64,000 bases of DNA, taken from NCBI GenBank assembly GCA_910585405.1, contig CAJUDO010000007.1:31871-95870 (forward strand), read 5' to 3'. Shown here in pieces: positions 25,220 through 33,185 of this stretch. This DNA comes from an uncultured Peptococcaceae bacterium. GTDB lineage: Bacteria > Bacillota > Peptococcia > Peptococcales > Peptococcaceae. A model generated the notes under the pieces. It did no database searches. It was not told the DNA's origin and was given only the letters and a program-made list of their open reading frames with translations. The position numbers were made by a program, and so were the translations under genes. How positions within the stretch are numbered: the stretch's first letter is position 1; every line of letters begins with the position of its first letter.

Positions 25220-27225
25220 TGGAAAGAGTTGGGGTATTTATTTGTCACTGCGGCTCTAATATCGGCGCGGTTGTCGATTGTGCAAAGGTTGCAGAAAATG
25301 TAAGAAATTATCCTGGTGTTGCTTTCAGCACAGACTACAAATATATGTGTTCTGAACCTGGACAGGAAATGATTCAGAATGCAATAAAAGAGCACAATTT
25401 GAATCGTGTAGTTGTAGCTTCCTGTTCTCCGCGTATGCATGAAAAAACATTCCGTGCTTGTGTGGAAAAAGCAGGCCTGAATCCATATATGTTTGAAATG
25501 GCAAATATTCGTGAACATTGTTCATGGGTACATGCGGGTAAAAATGAAGAAGCAACAGCAAAAGCAACGGACTTGGTAAAAATGGCTGTTTCCAAAGTAT
25601 GCAAAAATGAAGAACTGGAAAAGGGACATGCGCCTGTTACCAAACGCGCTTTGGTTGTAGGTGGCGGTATTGCAGGGATTCAATGCGCATTGGATATTGC
25701 AAACAACGGTTACCAGGTAGATATTTTAGAACGGACTCCATCAATTGGCGGAAAAATGTCTCAGATTGATAAAACATTCCCGACAATTGACTGTTCTGCT
25801 TGTATTCTGACACCAAAAATGGTAGAAGCGAGCAGCCATCCTAATATCAGTCTGATTACCTATTCTGAATTGGAACATGTAGATGGGTATGTAGGAAACT
25901 TTGAAGTAACCATTCGGAAAAAAGCGCGTTCTGTTGATATGAAGAAATGTACTGGATGTGGTACCTGCATGACTAAATGTCCAGGCAAAGCAGATGATGA
26001 ATTTAATATGAATCTGCGCAAACGTACAGCAATCTATACGCCATTCCCACAGGCTATTCCCAATAAACCAGTTATCGACCGTGTAAACTGTCTGAAATTT
26101 AAAAGCAGAGAAAATGGTAAGGATGTATGCGGGATTTGCTCAAAATTCTGCCCTACGGGTGCCATTGATTACGAACAGGTAGATGAATTAGTAACGGAAA
26201 AATATGGTGCCATTGTAATGGCTACCGGTTATGAACAGTTTGATCATAGCGTGTATGGGGAATATGGTTATGGTAAATATAAAGATGTCATTTCTGGTCT
26301 GCATTTTGAACGTCTGGTAAATGCATCTGGTCCGACCCAGGGTCATATTGTGCGTCCTTCTGACCACAAAGAGCCTAAAACTGTAGTTATGGTAAAATGT
26401 GTTGGTTCCCGTGATCCAGAACATGGCAAGAGTTATTGTTCCAGAACCTGCTGTATGTATACTGCAAAACAGGCTACCATGATTCGTGACCATTGCCCTG
26501 ACACAAAAGTATATGTATTCTATATGGATGTACGTACTCCGGGCAAGTTATATGATGAATTTTACAACCGTACCAGAGAAGAATATGGCGTAGAATATAT
26601 TCGCGGTCGTGTATCCAAAATTTATCAGGAAGGCGAACAGCTGATTGTAAAAGGGGAAGACACCTTACTGGGTCAGCAGGTGGAAGTAGCTGCCGATTTG
26701 GTTATTTTGGCTGATGCAATGATTCCAAATCCTGATTCTGAGCATATGGCACAAATCGTAGGAATTGGTTATGATAAAGATGGTTGGTTCACAGAATCCC
26801 ATCCAAAGCTGGGTCCTGTAGAAACCCATACTGCAGGTGTATTCCTGGCAGGTGCTTGTCAGGGACCGAAAGATATTCCTGATTCTGTAGCGCAGGCCGG
26901 TGCTGCTGCTGTAAAAGTATGTGCATTGTTGTCCAAAGATCAATTAGAAACCGAGCCGACCGTATCGAAAATTGATACAAAAATTTGCTCTGGCTGCGGA
27001 CTGTGCGTACCGGTTTGTCCGTATAAAGCAATTACGTTGGAAACTATTCAAGAACGCAGAGCAGGCAAAACAATTGAACGTCTGGTTGCCAATGTAAACA
27101 GCAGCCTGTGTCAGGGATGCGGTGCTTGTACCGTAACTTGCCGTTCTGGTGCAGCAAATCTGAAACACTTTACAAACGCGCAAATCTTAGCGGAGGTGGA
27201 TGCATTATGTCAAACAATTCTGTAG
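25219..27225 (+). CDS. hdrA: Heterodisulfide reductase subunit A, bifurcating flavoprotein
   Basis: 668 residues, full length. N-terminal domain with FICHCG (Cys9, 11) and CSPRMHEKTF; Rossmann FAD domain VVGGGIAGIQCALDIANNGY at about 146-165; HdrA-specific loop CSACILTPKM; inserted cluster motif CTGCGTCMTKCPGK and CGICSKFCPTGAI; and, at the C terminus, two [4Fe-4S] ferredoxin motifs, CSGCGLCVPVCPYKA and CQGCGACTVTCRSG. HdrA carries the flavin that splits electron pairs between ferredoxin and the disulfide branch. GTG start overlapping the hdrB stop by one base. The 3' end overlaps flxD by 19 bases. Confidence 0.94.
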   Translation: MERVGVFICHCGSNIGAVVDCAKVAENVRNYPGVAFSTDYKYMCSEPGQEMIQNAIKEHNLNRVVVASCSPRMHEKTFRACVEKAGLNPYMFEMANIREHCSWVHAGKNEEATAKATDLVKMAVSKVCKNEELEKGHAPVTKRALVVGGGIAGIQCALDIANNGYQVDILERTPSIGGKMSQIDKTFPTIDCSACILTPKMVEASSHPNISLITYSELEHVDGYVGNFEVTIRKKARSVDMKKCTGCGTCMTKCPGKADDEFNMNLRKRTAIYTPFPQAIPNKPVIDRVNCLKFKSRENGKDVCGICSKFCPTGAIDYEQVDELVTEKYGAIVMATGYEQFDHSVYGEYGYGKYKDVISGLHFERLVNASGPTQGHIVRPSDHKEPKTVVMVKCVGSRDPEHGKSYCSRTCCMYTAKQATMIRDHCPDTKVYVFYMDVRTPGKLYDEFYNRTREEYGVEYIRGRVSKIYQEGEQLIVKGEDTLLGQQVEVAADLVILADAMIPNPDSEHMAQIVGIGYDKDGWFTESHPKLGPVETHTAGVFLAGACQGPKDIPDSVAQAGAAAVKVCALLSKDQLETEPTVSKIDTKICSGCGLCVPVCPYKAITLETIQERRAGKTIERLVANVNSSLCQGCGACTVTCRSGAANLKHFTNAQILAEVDALCQTIL

Positions 27226-27674
27226 AAAATTTTGAACCAAAAATTCTGGTTTTCGCTTGCAACTGGTGCACTTATGCCGGTGCTGACTTGGCTGGCACTA
27301 GCCGTCTGCAGTATCCACCAAATGTGCGGGTGTTGCGTGTGCCATGTTCCTGTCGTGTAAATCCACAGTTTGTGTTACGCGCATTTCAACGGGGTATTGA
27401 TGGCGTGCTAGTGGCTGGATGCCATCCAGGGGATTGCCACTACACAACAGGAAACTATTATACCCGCCGTCGTTTCTTGTTAATCACTCGTATGATGGAT
27501 TATATGGGTATTGATTCCCGCCGTTTCCATACAAGATGGATTTCTGGTGCAGAAGGTCCCAAGTTCCAGCAGGTAGTAACAGAAATGATTGAAGAAGTAA
27601 AAGCAATCGGTCCCAACGATAAGATGCGTGATGATATAGAAATAGATGTAAAGGCGGTGGAAACAAATGAGTGA
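27207..27674 (+). CDS. flxD: MvhD/FlxD-type subunit, electron link to HdrA
   Basis: 155 residues from ATG 27207 with CGGAGG eight to ten bases ahead; longer frames upstream overlap hdrA. Typical MvhD motifs: FACNWCTYAGADLAGTSR, VPCSCRV, and VAGCHPGDCHYTTGN, whose cysteines hold a [2Fe-2S] cluster. It joins an electron donor module to HdrA. In methanogens that donor is a hydrogenase; no hydrogenase gene is here and the next three genes form an NADH module instead, so it is called FlxD. Confidence 0.9.
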   Translation: MSNNSVENFEPKILVFACNWCTYAGADLAGTSRLQYPPNVRVLRVPCSCRVNPQFVLRAFQRGIDGVLVAGCHPGDCHYTTGNYYTRRRFLLITRMMDYMGIDSRRFHTRWISGAEGPKFQQVVTEMIEEVKAIGPNDKMRDDIEIDVKAVETNE

Positions 27675-28551
27675 TATCCAAAGTGAAATGAGAGCAGTTG
27701 CCAAGGAATTGTTGGAGTCTGGCGAAGCAACTGTGGTTATCGGCTGGGAAAAAGGTACGATGCCGTATAATTCCACACCGGTGATGATCCGTTCTGCTGC
27801 TGAAGTGGATAAGCTGATTTGGGATGAATACTGCCAGCAAAATCTGAGCCCTTACCTGATTGATTTTATCTACACAGAAGATAAAGTAGCGATTTTTGCC
27901 AAAGGCTGTGATACGAGAGCTTACAATCGCTTAATTCAGGATAAACGTATCACTGCGGATAAATGCATTATTATCGGCGTACCGTGTTCTGGGATGAAGA
28001 ATGCCAAAGCTGCAGCTCGCTTGCCGGAAGGTGCAGAAGTACCTATGGCGAATGCCTGCAAAGAATGTCGTTATCCAAATCCTGTCGTATTTGATCGTAA
28101 GATTGGTCAGGATGTTACACCTTGGTGTACTGAAAAGAATTTTGCTGATGTAGAGGCAATCGAAGCTATGGGGCAAGACGAAAAGGCTGCATTCTGGCAG
28201 AGCCAGTATTCAAAATGTATTCGTTGTTATGCATGTCGCAATATTTGTCCTGCTTGCAACTGCACCAACTGTATTTTTGATCAGAGTGCTTCTGGTTGGC
28301 AGAGTAAAGATATTAATGCGTCTGAAAATGAGTTCTACGGCGTAACCCGTGCATTCCATGTAGCTGGTCGTTGCATTGAATGTGGGCAGTGTGAAATGGT
28401 TTGTCCGTCTGACATTCCTATTATGCTGATGAATAAGAAATTTATCAAAGATATCGACACACTCTTTGGTGCTTATGAAGCAGGGATTGAAACAGAAGGG
28501 CCAACTCCATTGAGTCATTATGAAGTATCTGACCCTGAAGAATTTATGTAA
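27667..28551 (+). CDS. Iron-sulfur subunit FlxC-like
   Basis: 294 residues. The first 170 contain AIFAKGCDTRAYNRL and IIIGVPCSGMKN, resembling the N-terminal part of coenzyme F420 hydrogenase beta/FrhB-type proteins. The second half has two [4Fe-4S] motifs, CIRCYACRNICPACNC and CIECGQCEMVCPSDIP. By position next to MvhD/FlxD it corresponds to FlxC of Desulfovibrio, with the gene order reversed. This assignment is by context and should be tested by phylogeny. ATG overlaps flxD by eight bases. Confidence 0.75.
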   Translation: MSDIQSEMRAVAKELLESGEATVVIGWEKGTMPYNSTPVMIRSAAEVDKLIWDEYCQQNLSPYLIDFIYTEDKVAIFAKGCDTRAYNRLIQDKRITADKCIIIGVPCSGMKNAKAAARLPEGAEVPMANACKECRYPNPVVFDRKIGQDVTPWCTEKNFADVEAIEAMGQDEKAAFWQSQYSKCIRCYACRNICPACNCTNCIFDQSASGWQSKDINASENEFYGVTRAFHVAGRCIECGQCEMVCPSDIPIMLMNKKFIKDIDTLFGAYEAGIETEGPTPLSHYEVSDPEEFM

Positions 28552-28565
28552 AGGAGGCGGTTATT

Positions 28566-29570
28566 GTGAAGACTATTGAAAAAGCAAAATTAGACGGATT
28601 TTTAAGTCAGCTGGCACAGCAGTATCGTGTGCTGGTTCCAGTTGATTACAACGGCCTGACACAGTTTGCGCCATATAGTCAGGTGCAGGAAGGCGTTTCT
28701 AAATTATATTTTGATGGCAATGTAACCGTATCTCCCAAAACAGTGTATCTGCCTCAGTCAGAAGCAATGTATAAATTCCGCGCGCAGGGGAAAAAACTGG
28801 CTATCGAAGAATTGCCTGAATTGGATAAACAACAGGTAGTATTTGGGGTACGGCATTGTGATACGAAAGCAATTCAGTGTCTGGATAAAGTATTTTTGGA
28901 TGAAAAATTTGAAGATCCTCAGTATAAAAATAAAAGAGAGAATACGATAGTATTTTCTTTAGCGTGCAACAATCCAAAAGCTACTTGTTTCTGTGAATCT
29001 ATGGGAGTAGATCGTGCTCATGCAGAAGCGAGTGTTGCTGACGTGCAGGTATATGATTTCGGAGACACATATGGTTTTGAAGTTATTTCTGACAAAGGAA
29101 AAGCATGTTTGGATGCTGTAACTGGTTTAGGTGAAACAGAAAGCAAGCTGCCTGATCAGAAGCCACAGACTATTAAATTTGATCCATCTGGTCTACCAGA
29201 AAAATTGAAAGGAATGTTCGAAGATCCAATTTGGGATTCCTATCAGTTTAAATGTTTAAATTGTGGTACTTGCACCTATATCTGTCCAACTTGCCATTGC
29301 TTTGATATCAATAACAAAATCCGTGGTGAAGTAGGTATGAAATTGCGTACATGGGACAGCTGCATGTTTAATGAGTATACTTTGATGGCCGGTGGTCATC
29401 AACCTCGTGCAGGTAAAAAAGAAAGAGTACGCAATCGTTTCTTACACAAACTGCAGTATTTCAACGAAAAACATGGTATGTTCCTGTGTATCGGTTGTGG
29501 ACGTTGTGTGGCAAAATGTCCGGTAAATCTGGATATTACGAAATTTATTCAACAGGTAATCGGTCAATAA
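28566..29570 (+). CDS. Iron-sulfur subunit FlxB-like (AsrA/HydB-type)
   Basis: 334 residues from GTG 28566 with AAGGAGG seven bases ahead. N-terminal region FGVRHCDTKAIQCLDKVF and LACNNPKATCFCESMG; C-terminal ferredoxin motifs CLNCGTCTYICPTCHCF and CIGCGRCVAKCPVNLDI. This is the architecture of sulfite reductase subunit A and of the HydB subunit of sulfhydrogenases, which pass electrons from an NAD(P)H-binding partner. The partner here is the next gene. Called FlxB by context. Confidence 0.8.
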   Translation: MKTIEKAKLDGFLSQLAQQYRVLVPVDYNGLTQFAPYSQVQEGVSKLYFDGNVTVSPKTVYLPQSEAMYKFRAQGKKLAIEELPELDKQQVVFGVRHCDTKAIQCLDKVFLDEKFEDPQYKNKRENTIVFSLACNNPKATCFCESMGVDRAHAEASVADVQVYDFGDTYGFEVISDKGKACLDAVTGLGETESKLPDQKPQTIKFDPSGLPEKLKGMFEDPIWDSYQFKCLNCGTCTYICPTCHCFDINNKIRGEVGMKLRTWDSCMFNEYTLMAGGHQPRAGKKERVRNRFLHKLQYFNEKHGMFLCIGCGRCVAKCPVNLDITKFIQQVIGQ

Positions 29571-29582
29571 GGAGGGTTTTTT

Positions 29583-30431
29583 GTGAAAGTAGCTTCTGCA
29601 AATGACGTAAAGCGAATTAATAATTTGGTCCCAAAAGTAGGCGTTGTGCGAGAAATTTTGGATGAAACACCAGACGTAAAAACCTTCCGCATCAGCACGC
29701 CGGAAGGAGAGAGACCATTTACTCCTATGCCTGGTCAATTAGGGATGTATTCTATGCCAGCAGTGGGTGAAGCAATGTTTTCCGTAACCAGCTATGGTGA
29801 TGATTATATTGATATGTCCATCAAAAAATATAACGATGGTGTATTGACTAGTGTATTGCACGCAATGGAACCAGGACAGGAAGTGGGGATTCGTGGGCCG
29901 TATGGCAATGGTTTCCCTATCGAACAGTTCAAAGGAAAAGACATTGTATTCATTGCCGGTGGGATTGGTTTGGCTCCGGTAAGAAGTCTGATTTTATACT
30001 GTATGAAAAACAGAGAAGATTTTGGCAAACTGACCATTATTTATGGTGGCCGCAGTAAGGAAGATTTGTGTTTTAAGGAAGATTTATTTGAAAACTGGCC
30101 GAAAGTTCCGAACACAGAAGTGTATGTAACTATCGACCGTCCACAGGAAGGCTGGGATGGTCATGTAGGGTTTGTGCCAGACTATGTAAAAGAAATTGCA
30201 CCAAATGCGCAGATTGCTGCCGTATGCGGTCCTCCAATTTTAATAAAATTAACATTGCCAATTTTATCGGGTATGGGCTATCCTGATGAAGATATTATCA
30301 CGACATTGGAACTTCGCATGAAGTGCGGAATTGGTAAATGTGGCCGTTGTAATATTGGTTCCTGTTATGTTTGCTTAGATGGTCCGGTATTTAGCCAAGC
30401 ACAGTTGAACAATATGCCGAAAGAATATTGA
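29583..30431 (+). CDS. FAD/NAD-binding oxidoreductase FlxA-like
   Basis: 282 residues from GTG 29583 with GGAGGG ahead. Ferredoxin-NADP-reductase fold: FAD region with MFSVTSYG, NAD(P)-binding IAGGIGLAPVRSLI and a C-terminal [2Fe-2S] site CGIGKCGRCNIGSCYVC, as in HydG/AsrB/PyrK-type proteins. Proposed to take electrons from NADH and feed them through FlxB, FlxC and FlxD to HdrA. Last gene of the operon, ended by a strong terminator. The operon is a bifurcating NADH:ferredoxin/disulfide oxidoreductase by analogy to Flx-Hdr of Desulfovibrio. Confidence 0.85.
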   Translation: MKVASANDVKRINNLVPKVGVVREILDETPDVKTFRISTPEGERPFTPMPGQLGMYSMPAVGEAMFSVTSYGDDYIDMSIKKYNDGVLTSVLHAMEPGQEVGIRGPYGNGFPIEQFKGKDIVFIAGGIGLAPVRSLILYCMKNREDFGKLTIIYGGRSKEDLCFKEDLFENWPKVPNTEVYVTIDRPQEGWDGHVGFVPDYVKEIAPNAQIAAVCGPPILIKLTLPILSGMGYPDEDIITTLELRMKCGIGKCGRCNIGSCYVCLDGPVFSQAQLNNMPKEY

Positions 30432-30462
30432 TCTCTAGTTGGATCACACATAACTTTGCTGC

Positions 30463-30494
30463 AGGACGAATCTTATGATTCGTCCTGTTTTTTA
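30463..30494 (+). terminator. Strong terminator of the Flx-Hdr operon
   Basis: Perfect eleven-base stem (30463-30473 with 30478-30488, CAGGACGAATC/GATTCGTCCTG), tetraloop TTAT, then TTTTTT. Confidence 0.93.
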
Positions 30495-30554
30495 CATAAA
30501 AAGTCAGTAAATAAAGTACAATGAAAGATGTTTGCTAAATAGGCGGGAGTACAA

Positions 30555-31043
30555 ATGGAAAAACAAAATGATAGAAAAAAGAGGATATGGTTTTTACTTA
30601 TCCTAGGAGTGGCTATTGGTTTGATTTTACTGTTGGGTGGACGTATGGAATTTCATACTGAATTGGAGCGAGAAGTACGGCAGAATGTATTCTTAGGTTA
30701 TGTTGAAAATATTCCTGCTCCAGATAAGGGATGTGTTGTTATTACAGCGGAACGATATCCTTCTTGGTGTCAGGGTGTTTGTGAGATTGAAACGCAGACA
30801 ATATCTTGGGGAAAAGACAGTGGGCAGTGCGTTGGCATATTTGCCGACGTGGTCTATTATGAGAATCGGTATGAATTGCGCAATTGGTTTAGCGGCCGCT
30901 TATTAAAGAGAAAATCAGAGTATTATTATAAATTGGATACCCCGTTGCAGTTGCGTTTTTTAGAGGAAGGAAGAAAGCCAGAAATTGATATCGGAGAAAT
31001 TCGGGCTGTAGATTATGATTATACAGCGTATAAAGGTAAATAG
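30555..31043 (+). CDS. Single-pass membrane protein, unknown function
   Basis: 162 residues. A basic start (KQNDRKKR) and one membrane helix at about 11-29, so the body (130 residues) should lie outside the membrane. That part has two cysteines (SWCQGVC and another near GQC) and repeated Tyr/Arg, with no motif I recognise. ATG 30555 with GGCGGGAG ahead. Monocistronic, followed by a long hairpin. Confidence 0.7.
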   Translation: MEKQNDRKKRIWFLLILGVAIGLILLLGGRMEFHTELEREVRQNVFLGYVENIPAPDKGCVVITAERYPSWCQGVCEIETQTISWGKDSGQCVGIFADVVYYENRYELRNWFSGRLLKRKSEYYYKLDTPLQLRFLEEGRKPEIDIGEIRAVDYDYTAYKGK

Positions 31044-31145
31044 GTTTTGGTAGCGTGGCAAAAGGATTTGTAGTAGCGGTTGTATTGCTTCCCGCCGATA
31101 ACAGCTTGCCTGTCTGGGTTTTCTGTAGGAAATGAAAGAGAAATT

Positions 31146-31196
31146 AAGAAACGACAGAAAGTTATCCATGATATAGATAACCTTCTGTCGTTTCTT
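31146..31196. repeat. 21-bp stem inverted repeat between convergent genes
   Basis: AAGAAACGACAGAAAGTTATC (31146-31166) pairs with its reverse complement at 31176-31196 with one mismatch; nine-base loop. There is no real T run outside the stem. Likely acts as a bidirectional terminator for the two genes that meet here, or is a fossil of a small mobile repeat. Confidence 0.75.
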
Positions 31197-31222
31197 GATA
31201 AAAAGTAGTTTATAGAATTGCA

Positions 31223-31912
31223 TTATAAAGTGAAAGATTCTTCAGGCTGCAGTACAGTGCAGGGAATTCCATAGTTGAGCAATTGATTGGAAAAGAAATT
31301 TTCGTTTTGTTCAATCACGGGGAACGTATTGTAATGCATGGGAATTACATGACGGGCATGTAATGCACGGGCTGCCAGCATAGCATCTTTTGGATCCAGG
31401 GTGAAGTTGCCGCCAATTGGCAAGAGCGCTAAATCAATGCGATTGGCAGTTCCCAATAAAGTCATTTCATGACTGAGTCCGGTATCTCCAGCGTGATAAA
31501 TTGTTTTACCATCTATTTGAAGTAAAAAACCAGCTGGATTTCCCATGTAGATAACCTGCCCATTTTCCTCAAGACCAGAACTGTGCAAAGCAGGAGTCAT
31601 TTTTACGTATCCAAAATCAAATTGATAACCACCGCCGATATTCATACCGTGGCAATTCCTGATCCCTTTGTTCTTGAGATAGGTTACAATTTCCGGTACG
31701 CAAATGACCAAACAGCCAGTGCGCTGTGCAATCTGCACAGTATCACCGATATGATCCCAGTGCCCGTGTGTTAAAAGAATGACAGCAGGCGATATTTCAT
31801 CGGCAGTAATTTGGGCCAGGCGATTTCCGCTGAAAAAGGGATCAATTAATAAATGGGTGTTATTTTCTGTAAAAATAGAGAAGCAGGCGTGTCCATGGAA
31901 TAAAATTTGCAA
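31223..31912 (-). CDS. Metal-dependent hydrolase, UPF0173 (metallo-beta-lactamase fold)
   Basis: 229 residues, the usual length. Starts with TTG at 31912, and GGGAGG lies eight bases upstream. The start MQILFHGHACFSI is typical of UPF0173. Metal ligands: THGHWDHIGD (HxHxDH), HAGDTG, and a C-terminal HVIPMHYNTFP. The substrate is unknown for the family. It is followed upstream (on the minus strand) by a small gene 40 bp away, so the two might be one transcript. Confidence 0.92.
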   Translation of the reverse strand: MQILFHGHACFSIFTENNTHLLIDPFFSGNRLAQITADEISPAVILLTHGHWDHIGDTVQIAQRTGCLVICVPEIVTYLKNKGIRNCHGMNIGGGYQFDFGYVKMTPALHSSGLEENGQVIYMGNPAGFLLQIDGKTIYHAGDTGLSHEMTLLGTANRIDLALLPIGGNFTLDPKDAMLAARALHARHVIPMHYNTFPVIEQNENFFSNQLLNYGIPCTVLQPEESFTL

Positions 31913-31952
31913 AAAAAGACCTCCCTTATATCAACCTAGTGCTACTTTTTCT

Positions 31953-32138
31953 TCAGTTTTTTTTTACCAGACTGTCTAACGTAATTTGCCATTGCTGGAA
32001 AACTTCTTGTTTTTGCTGCATTCTTTTTTGCTGGATAAACTTTTCCACAAAAAAGAGCTGCTGCGTGTCTAATTGGGCGATTAGTTCCTTGATTGGCAAC
32101 ACGGCGTTGTCCTCATAAATTACTTTAATTTGCATCAT
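31953..32138 (-). CDS. Small protein, unknown function
   Basis: 61 residues, starting at ATG 32138 with AAGGAG six bases upstream; the longer frame from 32216 lacks a site. Sequence is mainly helical and charged (ELIAQLDTQQLFFVEKFIQQ, Gln- and Lys-rich). No motif recognised. It precedes the metallo-hydrolase on the same strand. Confidence 0.6.
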   Translation of the reverse strand: MMQIKVIYEDNAVLPIKELIAQLDTQQLFFVEKFIQQKRMQQKQEVFQQWQITLDSLVKKN

Positions 32139-32239
32139 ACTCGACTCCTTCTTGTTTCTAAATCTTCTAAAAATAATTGGGAAAATGAAGATTAGAATAA
32201 ATGCTGTATTTAGCATAGCATAAGAAAGGAAGGGATTCT

Positions 32240-32461
32240 ATGCAAAATTTCTGGAAGGAAATTAACGAAAAAACTGCCATAAAGAGCAGCAAAAAACAAC
32301 TCCTGAAAAGAGGGGGGAAACATCTGCGGGTTGCTGTACATGAAATAATCTGCAGACATCACTCCCAAACACAATGCCCCTATTCAGAAGAAAATTTTGT
32401 ACTTACATTTTTTTCGGTTCTGGGTACTCTACCCCGAAAGTTTCAACCGTCATTTCTTTAA
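32240..32461 (+). CDS. Doubtful short ORF
   Basis: 73 codons with a good ribosome site (AAAGGAAGGG) before ATG 32240, so translation is possible. The 3' part overlaps the end of ppiB in the opposite direction, and the sequence has no recognisable motif. It is rich in Lys, His and Arg. Reported because the ribosome site is good; it may be a leftover or not a gene. Confidence 0.25.
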   Translation: MQNFWKEINEKTAIKSSKKQLLKRGGKHLRVAVHEIICRHHSQTQCPYSEENFVLTFFSVLGTLPRKFQPSFL

Positions 32462-32924
32462 TGATTTCTGGTGTCAACGGTTTGTCTCCATAGCCAGTTT
32501 GCACTTCTGCAATACGGTTTACTTCATCCATACCTTCAATTACTTTGCCAAATGCGGCATAAGCGCCATCCAAATGAGGTGCATTTTTATGCATAATAAA
32601 GAACTGACTGCCAGCAGAATCAGGATGCATCGAACGTGCCATGGAGATCACGCCAGGTTCATGTTTTAAGTCGTTTTGGAAACGATTTTGGTTGAATTCT
32701 CCTTTGATACTGTAGCCTGGGCCGCCCATTCCATTACCATTAGGGCAACCGCCTTGAATCATAAAACCGTAGATTACGCGATGAAAAGTAAGATTATTGT
32801 AGAAACCTTTCTTTACAAGAGAAATAAAATTGTTTACAGTGTTTGGAGCAACCTCTGGATACAATTCGATTTTTACAGAGTTGCCACTGTTCATCGTCAT
32901 AGTAACAACAGGATTTTGAGACAT
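32403..32924 (-). CDS. ppiB: Peptidyl-prolyl cis-trans isomerase, cyclophilin type
   Basis: 173 residues, no signal peptide, so cytoplasmic. Active-site signature FHRVIYGFMIQGG with Arg, then SMARSMHPDSAGSQFFIMH and LDGAYAAFGKVIEGMDEV. Catalyses proline isomerisation in protein folding. ATG 32924 has GAGGAGG upstream on the minus strand. Single gene. Confidence 0.96.
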   Translation of the reverse strand: MSQNPVVTMTMNSGNSVKIELYPEVAPNTVNNFISLVKKGFYNNLTFHRVIYGFMIQGGCPNGNGMGGPGYSIKGEFNQNRFQNDLKHEPGVISMARSMHPDSAGSQFFIMHKNAPHLDGAYAAFGKVIEGMDEVNRIAEVQTGYGDKPLTPEIIKEMTVETFGVEYPEPKKM

Positions 32925-33185
32925 TTAAAAGTCCTCCTCAAAAATATATTTTAATATATTCATCATATCACATAACCTATTGTTTGTGAAATAAAAATTT
33001 TTCTATATAACCTAGTGCTTATAAAAAATTTGTTAAAAAATATAAAAAAACTGGATAAAAGGGCAGACAAAGGGCGGAAAGATGTGCTAAAATGAACTAT
33101 AAATTTGAAAAAACGATTGTTTATAAAAATTGCAAGTTCTTTAGATAGTATGAAAATAATATGGATTATGGAAATGGAGTTGTTG

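Noticed and set aside
27108..27206. N-terminal extension of flxD
   Set aside because: It overlaps hdrA in another frame; ATG 27207 with CGGAGG is the real start.
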